From Blastomyces gilchristii SLH14081 (lineage: Eukaryota; Ascomycota; Eurotiomycetes; Onygenales; Ajellomycetaceae), in NCBI RefSeq assembly GCF_000003855.2, contig NW_003101675.1, positions 1,800,379 to 1,864,378 on the forward strand: 64,000 nt of DNA, in the 5' to 3' direction. Each line of letters opens with the position of its first letter. Within the stretch, counting starts at the first letter, position 1. Shown here in pieces: positions 1 through 8,884 of the stretch. The notes under the pieces were generated by a model. The model was not told the DNA's origin. It saw only the letters and a list, made by a program, of their open reading frames with translations, and did not search any database. The position numbers and the translations under genes are program-made.

Positions 1-1429
1 GGCAAGGTATGTGCGGGAGATTAGCTCTTTGGTTGGTACCTTTTCGATTTCGGGATCTGTCACCCACCAGCTTGCGTCGGCGAAGGCGATGCGTAGACTT
101 TCGATGACGGCGTGCAGGTAGACGCTGGAGTTGTGCTGTTCGGCTGTGAAGTGGGGGATCTTGCCGGTTTTTGCCAATTCTTCCAAAATGCCCAGTGCCA
201 TCAAGGCGACGATACCCTGGCCATTGGGAGGGTGCTCCCAGACTTCCACTTCGCCCTTGCCATCACTCTTGGTTCCACCGATGTTTGTTGGGTCGACTTT
301 TAAGGAAATGGCGTCTACATCTTGACTGCCTGTTTCAAGGTGGTATTTCAGATCGTCCAGGCTGAGGTGGCCACCAAGATCTTGGACGACTTTGACAATT
401 GCTTCTCCGATACGACCCTGATAGAATCCCTTTTTGCCTTCCTTTGCCAGTGTTCGGAATGTTTGGGCAAGCGTGGGGTTCTTGAATATTTCCCCAGCCT
501 GTGGGCATCTCACTCCATCCTTTCCATCCGGGCAAGCCTTCAGCATCTCTCTAAAGTTGGGCGATGCGTCACGGATGAGCTTGTCGCTTTCGTGCCACTA
601 TTTGTTGGTTAATTTCGATAGCAATTGTCTGGTCAAACAAAATTGAGGTGGGGGAGATATTTTTGAAAGAACACGAAATCATAACAAGGGACAACGTACA
701 AATGACGCAGAGAGTTCGGACACAGGAAACCCCTCCTCTCCCAATTCAATAGCTGGCATCAAAATCTGTTCCAATGACAATTTCCTACTTCCAAAGCGTT
801 CCACTGTATCTATCCATCCGGCAGCAGCACCTGGCGTAGTCACAGCATGTACGCTGGTCATGGGAATTGTGCCGTCCTCACCAGCTGCAAGGCCCAACTC
901 CTTGCGCATCAGCTCTAAGGAAATATTTCCTGCTGAACGACCAGACCCATTGAGGGCATGCACTTTTTTCGTCTTTGCATTATAGAACAAACAGAACATG
1001 TCACCGCCAATACCGGTTGAAGCCGGCTCTGTGATATTGAGTGCCGCAGCTAATTATTCTCCCAAAAATATTCATCAGCCATCAACCTTTGTATATGACA
1101 TAGGGGACATGAAGCGCCAGGAGCATTTTACATACCAACCGCCACAGCAGCATCCTGTATTTACCGTTAGCTGAAAAACTCTACCAAAAACAAAAGGACC
1201 GGAGAATTGAAACTGCGGAGGAGAATTTTTTTTTTTTTTTTTTTGAAGAATTGATGTCACTTACCGCCGCATTCCCTCCATCTCTCAGGATCTTTTGTCC
1301 TGCGGCAGCGGCTAAAGGCTGTGTGCAAGCCACCATCCCTTTCGTGCTGTGAACAACACTTCGTCTACTCGGGAAGGCCGAGAACCGTGGCTCTGGCGCC
1401 GAAAAGACATCACGGGCACTCAAAGGCAT
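1..1429 (-). CDS. gamma-glutamyltranspeptidase-like protein (N-terminal part; runs off window edge)
   Basis: Member of the gamma-glutamyltransferase/glutathione hydrolase family (N-terminal nucleophile proenzymes), which cleave gamma-glutamyl amide bonds. Exons on the minus strand: 1429-1265, 1154-1136, 1049-700 and 597 to the window edge, joined by GT-AG introns of 110, 86 and 102 nt. Joined, they read STKGMVA near the start, then [20 protein letters not shown] and [13 protein letters not shown], then the large-subunit region including HPPNGQG. Exon 2 is only 19 nt (GATGCTGCTGTGGCGGTTG) and supplies DAAVAV, which the family needs at that spot. The frame of exon 4 stays open from 597 to base 1. 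The ATG at 1429 is the first in frame. The catalytic Thr and the small subunit lie outside the window, so activity cannot be judged. No signal peptide is evident, which fits the cytosolic YwrD-like branch better than secreted enzymes (inference). Confidence 0.9.
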
Positions 1430-2755
1430 ATTTATTATTTATATTTCAAGTGGTCTTTGCCAGATTGCGTATCTAGCAAATAGCGCGGGGTTGGGGACGG
1501 GGGAGGTGAAAAGCAATGTTAGGATAGTAGTCAAAGAATATGTCTATTTGTCAAGTTACGGAATGTGTCAATAGATTATTGTAATCATTTAGTTTAACTT
1601 ATATCTCAATGATTCACTGCATTGCCGGCCGAGAAAGTCAGAACAACCGTCAACCGCTGTCTCTACCGCGGGGTACAAGGTTGGATTGTTGTGTCGTGAA
1701 CCAGCATCCGGCTAACATTAATAACAACCCAACCCACAGCGGCCATGGTTCGATCACATGACGGTCAACTATCATTGGAAATGGCCCGAGAAGAGAGAAG
1801 ACATATGCACTCGATCGGGGATATGTATATACAGAACATGAACATGGTGGCTTTTATATTGAGGTACGGATCGATCTGGAACCACACCCTTTGATCATCA
1901 CCTAGGCCGTGCAAAGCTGCATTAGCTCACCGACTCGTCTATTTTAGATTCCTCTAGGGGTTTGCCCAGCCATCCTGAACCCCGATGCTCAATTTTTTTT
2001 CCCCCTTTTGTTGCAAGAATTATGTTTCCTTCGTGTGCTAAAGGGGATGCAATACTATCATTATTGACTAAATTAAGCTTCCTAGTCTAACATTGAGCTA
2101 TGTAGTTGCTTCGTTTTCTATCGAGACATCTCTACGAATATTTCATCACATTCCAGGGAAGAAATACGATAACCACAAGTTACATAGTTAACACGAGACG
2201 AGAGTTTGCCGGAAGCCAGAATCTCCCGCCACGCTAATTACTGTGTTGATATGATATGATACAGCTGAGGACGGTACCGTACCAAGACAGGGCGGAGTCT
2301 GCAGTTTGGAAGCTTATCTATCCTTGGCTTGTCACCCCGTAGCCAACTCACAGACTTTTGAGGACAAGAACAACATCATATTTAAGCAAAGACAATCGAG
2401 AACTCTAGATCAGCATTCATAATATACAATTTTGCTCCGTATCTATAGCAAAAGAAGAGGAGGGATTTCGTAGCAATATACTACTAGATGCGCAAATGGC
2501 TAAATGCAGGAAAAGATCAACGGTTTATAAATGTGTACCCGACAAAACAAAATAAACGCCTCGCTATGCATCCCTCGTAGAATAGAGGGAAACCGAAAAG
2601 GAAACCAGGAAAAACATCAGAAAAAGCAGCGGGCAATCGAGTATATCAAGCCAAGCCTGGGAGGGTTGTCAAGCCAAAAGAAGTCCTGGCATAATTCTCA
2701 GCTTGTTCGAGTCAAGTATATCAATAGGAGTTACGGACGGTCCGCCCCTAAACAA
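1430..2755. other. intergenic region, no gene seen
   Basis: Between the ggt start and the tim14 stop. Both strands are broken by frequent stops; the longest open frame (2531-2773) uses a non-conserved sequence and overlaps the tim14 3' end. It should contain the ggt promoter (right after 1430) and the tim14 3' UTR. Nothing else recognised. Confidence 0.6.
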
Positions 2756-3267
2756 TTAAGTCTTTTCGAGTAGTTCCTTCGCTTCGTTAATCTTAGAGGC
2801 GATGTACGGGCTTCCTCCTCGGTCCGGATGGTTCAGCAGCATGAGTCTGCGATGATTCGTTCGGATTTTGTCTTTATTCATGTTCCGTTCACTGCGTTGA
2901 TTATTTGTATATTAGTAAAAGGGAACCTCTTATATTATTGCGCCTGCAACCCAAGGTTTCGCGTGCAAAAGGATACTTCATATTGAACAGGTTGGGGAAA
3001 GGGTGACAACACATACGAGAGTTCCAAGATAAGCGATGCCTCGCGCCTATTCATGCGTGGTTCGAATCCTCCTTTGTAAAATGCTTTCCCCAAGCTGTTT
3101 ACAGTACCTCTGGATCGGCGATAAGCAACGAGACCAGCACGACCCTACATTAAACAAATGTCAGTTTCCATTGCTCCACGGGTGGTATGACGATAATAGT
3201 TGCAGTGGAAACGAACCAGAAAGGCGGCAGTAGCGACGCCAACGCCGACGGCCAGAACGGATGCCAT
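2756..3267 (-). CDS. TIM14: Tim14/Pam18, J-protein of the mitochondrial import motor
   Basis: Subunit of the presequence-translocase-associated motor (PAM). It sits in the mitochondrial inner membrane with its J domain in the matrix and stimulates the ATPase of mtHsp70 at the TIM23 channel. Exons 3267-3217, 3144-3017 and 2891-2756 give exactly 104 residues, the usual size in filamentous fungi. Visible parts: an N-terminal Ala/Val-rich membrane segment (residues 3-17), the family signature [15 protein letters not shown] (39-53), the HPD triad of the J domain at 81-83 followed by RGGSPY, and the C-terminal SKINEAKE. The first intron uses the donor GTTCGT, which is unusual but is the only join that gives FLGRAGLVA. 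The second uses GTATGT...CAG. Neighbour rlp24 diverges from the same 310-bp upstream region. Confidence 0.95.
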
Positions 3268-3577
3268 ATTTGCGGATAGAGGAGATCGGCCAGAGAACGG
3301 AGAGGGTGAAGATGAGTGCGGGACGGTGCGACAAAGCAGCGGTGGTGATAATTTTTCGCCGTTCGATGAAGTTCAGATGTTCGGAGAAGGGAGAGAAAAA
3401 CTGCTGAACGCTAGTACTAATAAAGGCTAGTGTCATGAGATGTCACATGACCGACGGCCCAGCGAACAAAAAGTCGAAACTTGAAAAGGTCGAGAGAGTG
3501 GGAAAGCATGAGAGACCAAGGTCGACTCGTTTCAATCAAGGCTCGCTGTCTAAGGTCCTACTATCGCATTAGCAGCC
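3268..3577. promoter_or_regulatory. shared divergent promoter region of tim14 and rlp24
   Basis: The 310 bp between the tim14 ATG (3267, minus) and the rlp24 ATG (3578, plus) must hold both promoters and both 5' UTRs. No TATA box was recognised. Open frames crossing it (3161-3436, 3200-3430, 3481 onward) begin at non-ATG codons or show no family motif. Confidence 0.6.
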
Positions 3578-4218
3578 ATGAGGTATGCCTCCGCTTTATT
3601 AAGCTCTTTCTATGTAACACCGTGCAGCTTACCCTAACTACCGTGAAATCCAGAGTCGAGACCTGCCATTTCTGTTCCCAGCCATGCTATCCCAGCAAAG
3701 GCATAACATTTGTGCGCAATGACGCCCGTACATTTCGCTTCTGCCGCTCGAAATGTCACAAGAACTTCAAGATGAAGCGACAGCCCCGCAAGCTGAAATG
3801 GACCAAGACTCACCGTGCCCTCCACGGCAAGGAGATGATCGTCGATTCCTCGCTGCTCCTATCCCAATTCGCCAAGAGACGAAATGTCCCCGTGAAGTAC
3901 GACCGTAATCTGGTTGCAGCCACGATCAGGGCTATGGAAAGAGTGGAGGAGATTAGACAGAGGCGCGAACGTGTATTTACCAAGAGAAGATTGGCTGGCA
4001 AGTTGGCGCGGGAGAAGCAGAGAGCAGAAGACAGGAGAGTGGTGGCCGAGGGGGAGCACCTTATCCGCAAGGAGCTCAAGGAAAGAGAGGAGGAAAACGT
4101 GCCGCTGGACACAAACAAGAATCTCAGCCAAGTTATGGGTACGGAAAGGCTACGGACGAAGAAGAAGACGAGACTTTTGGTGGATGGTGGCACGCAGGAC
4201 GAGATGGAAATCGACTGA
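3578..4218 (+). CDS. RLP24: ribosome biogenesis protein Rlp24 (eL24-like)
   Basis: Nucleolar 60S pre-ribosome factor that holds the place of ribosomal protein eL24 and, in yeast, recruits and activates the AAA-ATPase Drg1 after export. The coding sequence starts with a 5-nt exon (ATGAG, 3578-3582), then a 71-nt intron (GTATGC...CCAG), then exon 2 at 3654-4218. The join gives MRVETCHFC, the conserved start of the family. The product is 189 residues. The zinc-ribbon cysteines are at 6, 9, 32 and 36, followed by [10 protein letters not shown] and PRKLKWTK. The second half is a long basic/acidic helix (about 105-175), as usual for Rlp24. A longer frame from 3481 reads through the intron, but it starts at TTG and its extra residues match nothing. 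Confidence 0.95.
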
Positions 4219-5104
4219 GGGAGGGGGGGGGACGTTTTCTCGATACCTTTATTTTCGCTTCGGATATTTTGTTTTGGCTTCTTCATGTTACAGCGGGGTA
4301 ATATATCGGCGTTGGGATTCCTATCTTCTCATGTGTTTCCTTTGTTAAGACTAAAAAGAGTGGGTTTTCATTTTTGGATTGATTTACTTTTTCGCCTCAT
4401 CTGCAGTCCCACCGTTCTTGGATGTCCTTTTACAGACTACGGTATTGCTTCCTCTCAGAATATGATGATATCTTGGAATCCATACAAGCGTTCCATTGGC
4501 CCCTTCCACGTACACAGGATTTACTCTTCCCCAATCTCCTGCAGTATGGCCTTTCGTTCTACATAGCCGTTGATACCGAAGCCGCCATGGTCTGAGATTT
4601 GTTTGTTTAAGCCATGCAGGTAAGAAATACCCCGCGTCCAGTGTATGTATGGTGTGATATGCATATACACCTCCTTCTGCCTCAAGGGAATATCCGGCGA
4701 AAAATGGCATCTCGCTGCTTGTGAGGTAGGCACGATCCACGGTTGACTGACTCTATTGGTTTGTTTATTTATTCACGACGCGCCGCGTGAATAGCAGCGT
4801 GAATAGCAGAACGTCTTCCTCTTCACGCTTCTCTCAACAACACAACACAACTACAACACAACTTACACCAACACAACTCAAACTCAACACACAATAGGCG
4901 CTGCTTTATCTGCTTCTCGAGTATCTCATTTTCTTTATCTCTCTTCATCTGACACACTCATCATCAATCAATACACGCAATACAACTACCATCACCATCA
5001 AATTTTCTATCAAACAAATCATACAAAGAGCTTCAAAGAGCTTCAAAGCTCCTCAAACCGGAAGCTTTAACCTCGATACTAAAATCAATTATAAACCAAA
5101 CAAA
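4219..5104. other. rlp24 3' region and 5' leader of the next gene
   Basis: 4219-4740 is the rlp24 3' flank; minus-strand frames here (such as 4384-4740) have no recognisable motif. 4786-4810 carries a direct repeat GTGAATAGCA in two copies next to a TTCACG/CGTGAA inverted repeat. 4820-5104 is C/A/T-rich, purine-poor and rich in CAACACAA and CATCA runs, the typical look of a 5' UTR of an expressed ascomycete gene (inference). Confidence 0.45.
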
Positions 5105-5186
5105 GTAAGTTGATAGTACGGCTCTTTGTTCTTGGTCAGATTCATAATGGTTACATGCTCACCTCCACTCAGTATCCAACAGCAGC

Positions 5187-6749
5187 ATGCTTCTGTTTCC
5201 GTTCTTGGGGCTTGTTGTGTCCCTGACCCTCTGGGGCACGTTCTACCCTGTGCCATTTACCGATGTCCGCCCTCACGGGCCCTTCATGGGCAGAATTACA
5301 GGGGCAATTAAGGCCTCATTTTTATTGACGGGCACTTATGAGTTCATTTTAACCGCTGGTTCGAAGGCCACCGGCGCTCTCCAACATGAGTCGTTCTCCA
5401 GTTCCTCAGGGGCCCCCGGATTCCCTATTGACACATATCTTGATGATATGTCTTGCAACAGCAGCTCCTGGGCATTCACCACGGCAACACTCTCCAATCC
5501 ATGTCTCTCGCGAGATATGTATTCCAGCAATTCCTCAGAAATCGCTTTGGTCACTGAGCCTCTGGAAACTCCTCATGTTGCTACCAGCGGCATCGAGAAG
5601 GCCCACACTACGCAATCAGCCCAGTCATCCACTTTTCTACTGGAGCTGGCTCTCGGGTCCCTGGTAACTGTCCTTGTCTGTTGGCTGAGTCTTAGACTCA
5701 TGAATAATGCTTACACACTGAAGGATTTGGCCCTCTCCTTGGGTAGACTTTTCGTGCCTTCACCCGAGGTGGCCAACCACCTCGTTATGACATCTGGCCT
5801 GACTGTTACGGTCAACTCGAGCAATGATGTGGTCTTATTGCCCACACCGGAAGCTTGTGGGTCCGTAATGGCCATGGCCGAGTCAGCTTTGGGCATGGGG
5901 CAATCGGGTGTGAACCCCATCTACTCCATGGAGAATAGGTCTTTCTTCACCGGCTCTGTTGCGACGTGTGACGCTTGGCTGTCAACCCCTGCATTGGTTA
6001 CAGGCTCACAACTGGTGGACTTCCATCCGGTTGTCGACGCGGTAATCAATCGCTTGGAGCGACTACAGGTCGGAGCGCCCGTTAACTGGTCGGATTGCAT
6101 GGCCGCAGACTCTGATGCCACACCCGTGGGAAAAGTCAACAACGAACCCGGTTCAACTTCCGAGTCGTCTGTCACATTCGCTCCTGTCCGTATGCCCCAG
6201 CTGACGGCGCTTGTGCTCCGTCGGTTTGAAAACATCTCGCACTTCGTGCTCCTGCGGCTCGTGTTCGTTATCGTCGCGGCCGTAGGTGATGGGCAAACGG
6301 TCGCGGAAAATACTAGCAGCCCCGACAAGGAAGAAGGACCCCCGCAGCGCCCAAAGAAGAACAGGATGGGCCAGAGGCAGCGACGTCGAATTTACCAGCG
6401 CGAGATGCGTAAGCAGCAGGCGGAACTGATAGAGCGCCTGGATGCGGGAACTGATGATGGATCCAATCCATCACCGCAAACCCCTCCAGGTCCTGTACCA
6501 GCCTCGTCTGCTGGCCATGTCGTGCCGTCAACAGTTGCGCCGATGGTTCCAAGTCGGCCTGCCATGCCTGTGAATCCGCAGGGCCAGGGGAATGGGTTCC
6601 GCCCGCCTCATCCACATCCGCCTCCCCCCCATTGGCAATTCCCAGTAGTTGCTCGACAGCCGCCCTTCCCAGGGCAGGGAGGTCCGGTGACACCGTACCC
6701 TTGGCAGTACCAGCAGTACGGCTATCCCCACGCGTTCAACTTTCGTTAG
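5187..6749 (+). CDS. hypothetical membrane-anchored, proline-rich protein
   Basis: Not recognised as a known family. Single exon of 520 codons; a likely intron in the 5' UTR (GTAAGT at 5105 to CAG at 5172) ends just before the ATG. Visible features: hydrophobic N-terminus (residues 1-18, possible signal peptide or anchor), a Ser/Thr-rich stretch with several N-x-S/T sites (about 70-145), one strong membrane segment at about 149-171, a second hydrophobic patch at 352-367, a basic segment (about 391-409, with MGQRQRRRIYQRE), and a Pro/Gln/His-rich tail (430-515). The layout suggests a type I or two-pass surface or endomembrane protein with a disordered tail. Codon use and GC look like neighbouring genes. 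The basic and proline-rich tail recalls gag-like proteins, but no zinc knuckle, protease or polymerase follows. Confidence 0.6.
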   Translation: MLLFPFLGLVVSLTLWGTFYPVPFTDVRPHGPFMGRITGAIKASFLLTGTYEFILTAGSKATGALQHESFSSSSGAPGFPIDTYLDDMSCNSSSWAFTTATLSNPCLSRDMYSSNSSEIALVTEPLETPHVATSGIEKAHTTQSAQSSTFLLELALGSLVTVLVCWLSLRLMNNAYTLKDLALSLGRLFVPSPEVANHLVMTSGLTVTVNSSNDVVLLPTPEACGSVMAMAESALGMGQSGVNPIYSMENRSFFTGSVATCDAWLSTPALVTGSQLVDFHPVVDAVINRLERLQVGAPVNWSDCMAADSDATPVGKVNNEPGSTSESSVTFAPVRMPQLTALVLRRFENISHFVLLRLVFVIVAAVGDGQTVAENTSSPDKEEGPPQRPKKNRMGQRQRRRIYQREMRKQQAELIERLDAGTDDGSNPSPQTPPGPVPASSAGHVVPSTVAPMVPSRPAMPVNPQGQGNGFRPPHPHPPPPHWQFPVVARQPPFPGQGGPVTPYPWQYQQYGYPHAFNFR

Positions 6750-7495
6750 TTCGCTAGATACTGGTTGAGGACAAAAGAATCTGCTCCACCCCACTTGATG
6801 GAGTTTTTCCTCCGGCCTTTCGTCAGATTGGTTCGGTGTAGGTGAACGAAGTCAGGCGGGAGAGCGATCTTTTTGACTCTTTAACCAGTCTGGTGAAAAT
6901 TCGGAAATGGACACGTCGATGAGAAATCGAGGGATACGGCTGTGTGGGACCCCGAGACGGTTGGCACGGGGTGTCGGATTTGAGAAGATTAAGCATAAAA
7001 TAAGGAGGGTCAAGGTTAGTATATCATTTTCCAAATCATACCCGGATACTCATCTCCTAATACGTTCATAGATTGCTTTTTCGGGGGAGCGGTGGGCTAT
7101 GATCCATCCGCAGGACCTCGCGCCCCCTTGGATCTCGGGAAAATAAATCCACGCCACTTCCATAGTGGGATGAATCCGCAACTATGACAATCCCCGACAA
7201 CATCCCGCCCAGTCCACAACCTTGTTCGGATTCAATCACTCTTCTATTTGAATCTCCACTTCTCCTCGAAATAAAACATCTGTGGCTACGGAAGTCAGTA
7301 TCTCCAGCACGGAGAGCACAATATTGGAGATGAACGATTGAAGATGAACGATTGGAGATGAACAATTGGAGATGAACGATTCCTTTTTGCATTGTATCGG
7401 GTGTATAGAATTGGAAACAAGTGATTGATTGAATGAGATACGATGAAGAGAAAGAATGATTCTTTCACTTATGATTGTTTCCGCTGTTTTGATCG
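6750..7495. other. intergenic region
   Basis: 3' flank of the preceding gene with no gene recognised on either strand. The only structured element is the short tandem repeat at 7327-7382, listed separately. Confidence 0.5.
7327..7382. repeat. tandem repeat, 4 copies of a 14-bp unit
   Basis: Four head-to-tail copies of GAGATGAACGATTG (7327, 7341, 7355, 7369). Copy 2 begins AAG instead of GAG, copy 3 has CAATTG instead of CGATTG, and copy 4 ends in C. The period is not a multiple of 3 and no reading frame uses it. Confidence 0.9.
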
Positions 7496-8438
7496 GTTGA
7501 TGTTTGAGGCTTTGTTTTTCTTCTGAATCTTTCTTCTTTTCAGTTTGTTGTCAGTCATTTCTACTTTTTATGCATTGGATACCCACTTTTGCATTTATTT
7601 TACTTTGTTCAGTGTATTTTTTATTTAATTCATGTATGTGCTTTCATAAAGCTTTTCAATACATAATGTATTTTCATCAAATCAATCTGTCTTTCTGAAA
7701 TTGTATAGATTATGTCAAATCTACTTTTGCTTTCCTGATAGACTTGAAGATAAGAATAATACATATACTCTTATTAACTCACTACTCTTTTCTTACTATA
7801 CCTTGTCTCTTATGTGAATAGTGTCAGAATAATTTCAAATAACTTACTCTAAATATAAAGAGTAATAATGAAGTAAAAGTAGAGATGATGTACATGCAAT
7901 ATATACTTATAAACAGTGAGATTATATACAGTGCTGAAGTTATAACTTGTTTCTGAGAGTTAATAAATTTCAGACTCTCTTATCAGATAGTAGATAGTTA
8001 TATCATGAATTTCAGTGATTTTCTATATTCTAAAATATATCTCTATTTCATACATATCTATTTTTTATAACTAGTGTGTAGTATATATTTTTATCTTTCT
8101 TTTCTCTTATTCTTTCAACATGTATGATTTTTTCTAATATTAAGTGACTTTCTCAGAGATCTCTCATTTTTTATTATATATATATATATGATATTTTTGA
8201 TCTTTCTCTGCTTATATAGTTGTTTTTAAGAAAAATTATTAAGTTTTAAAAAATATTCATTTCTTTTTTTCTCTTTTGATACTCTTTTCACTTGATCTCA
8301 TCTGAAGAATGATATAGATATTATAGTATCATAGTAATAGTTTAGTATAGTTATAGTTATAGTTAATAGTTGTATGGTATGTTGTATGGTATGTTGTATG
8401 ATATGTTGTTTATATATATGTAAATTTAAAAAAGTAGG
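7496..8438. repeat. AT-rich, CpG-free block (probable decayed repeat)
   Basis: I found no CG dinucleotide between the CG near 7494 and the one at about 8439, roughly 940 bp, while flanking DNA has many. Composition is strongly AT-rich with TCTT/TATA texture. The ORF at 7504-7698 has no protein character. Complete CpG loss fits cytosine methylation and deamination, which has been described for repeats in Onygenales. No transposon motif survives that I can read. Confidence 0.55.
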
Positions 8439-8884
8439 CACGAAAACCAATAGACAGTAAGAAAAAAAAATAAAAAATAAAAAATTTGAAGGTGTTTGAA
8501 CAGCCATAAATATAATAATAATATAAGTAATAATGAAAAAAAGTGAAATGGGAAAAGGGGGGGTTGGGTTGTTGTATAGAAGTGGCCCGGGGAGGGGAGG
8601 AAGGGGGAAGGGGAGCAAAAACAAAACCGCAGGAAAAAAAAAAAAAAAAAAAAGCAAAAACCACACCAAAAAAGTAAGGAACGAGAAAAGGAGTTGTTAG
8701 CTAGCCATAATATCATCATATCAAAAAGAGAGAGGGGGAGAGGAGAGAGAGAGAGAGATAAGAAAAAGAAAGAAACTGAGAAGGCCCCTTTCCCACCTCG
8801 ATTCCCATTCCCATTTTCCATTCCTCTTGCTCATATTCCCATCCCTGCATTCCACTTCATATCATTCCGTTCCATTCTCACTCC
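8439..8884. other. low-complexity flank downstream of the C2H2 gene
   Basis: Contains an A20-class run near 8634-8653, G/A-rich runs at 8735-8760 and C/T-rich sequence after 8790. The apparent minus-strand ORFs (8298-8821) are phenylalanine/leucine runs produced by these tracts and are not genes. Confidence 0.6.

Noticed and set aside
3048..3072. GTGGTTCGAATCCTCC resembles a tRNA B box
   Set aside because: It lies inside tim14 exon 2, where the minus strand encodes GGFEPRM; no acceptor stem, A box or anticodon arm can be formed around it.
5187..6749. Retrotransposon gag-like reading of the 520-residue protein
   Set aside because: No zinc knuckle, protease or reverse transcriptase and no long terminal repeats; the N-terminal hydrophobic segment and central helix fit a membrane protein better.
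8298..8821. Minus-strand frames rich in Phe/Leu that look like membrane proteins
   Set aside because: They are translations of poly-T and C/T tracts, overlap each other in several frames and have no conserved block.
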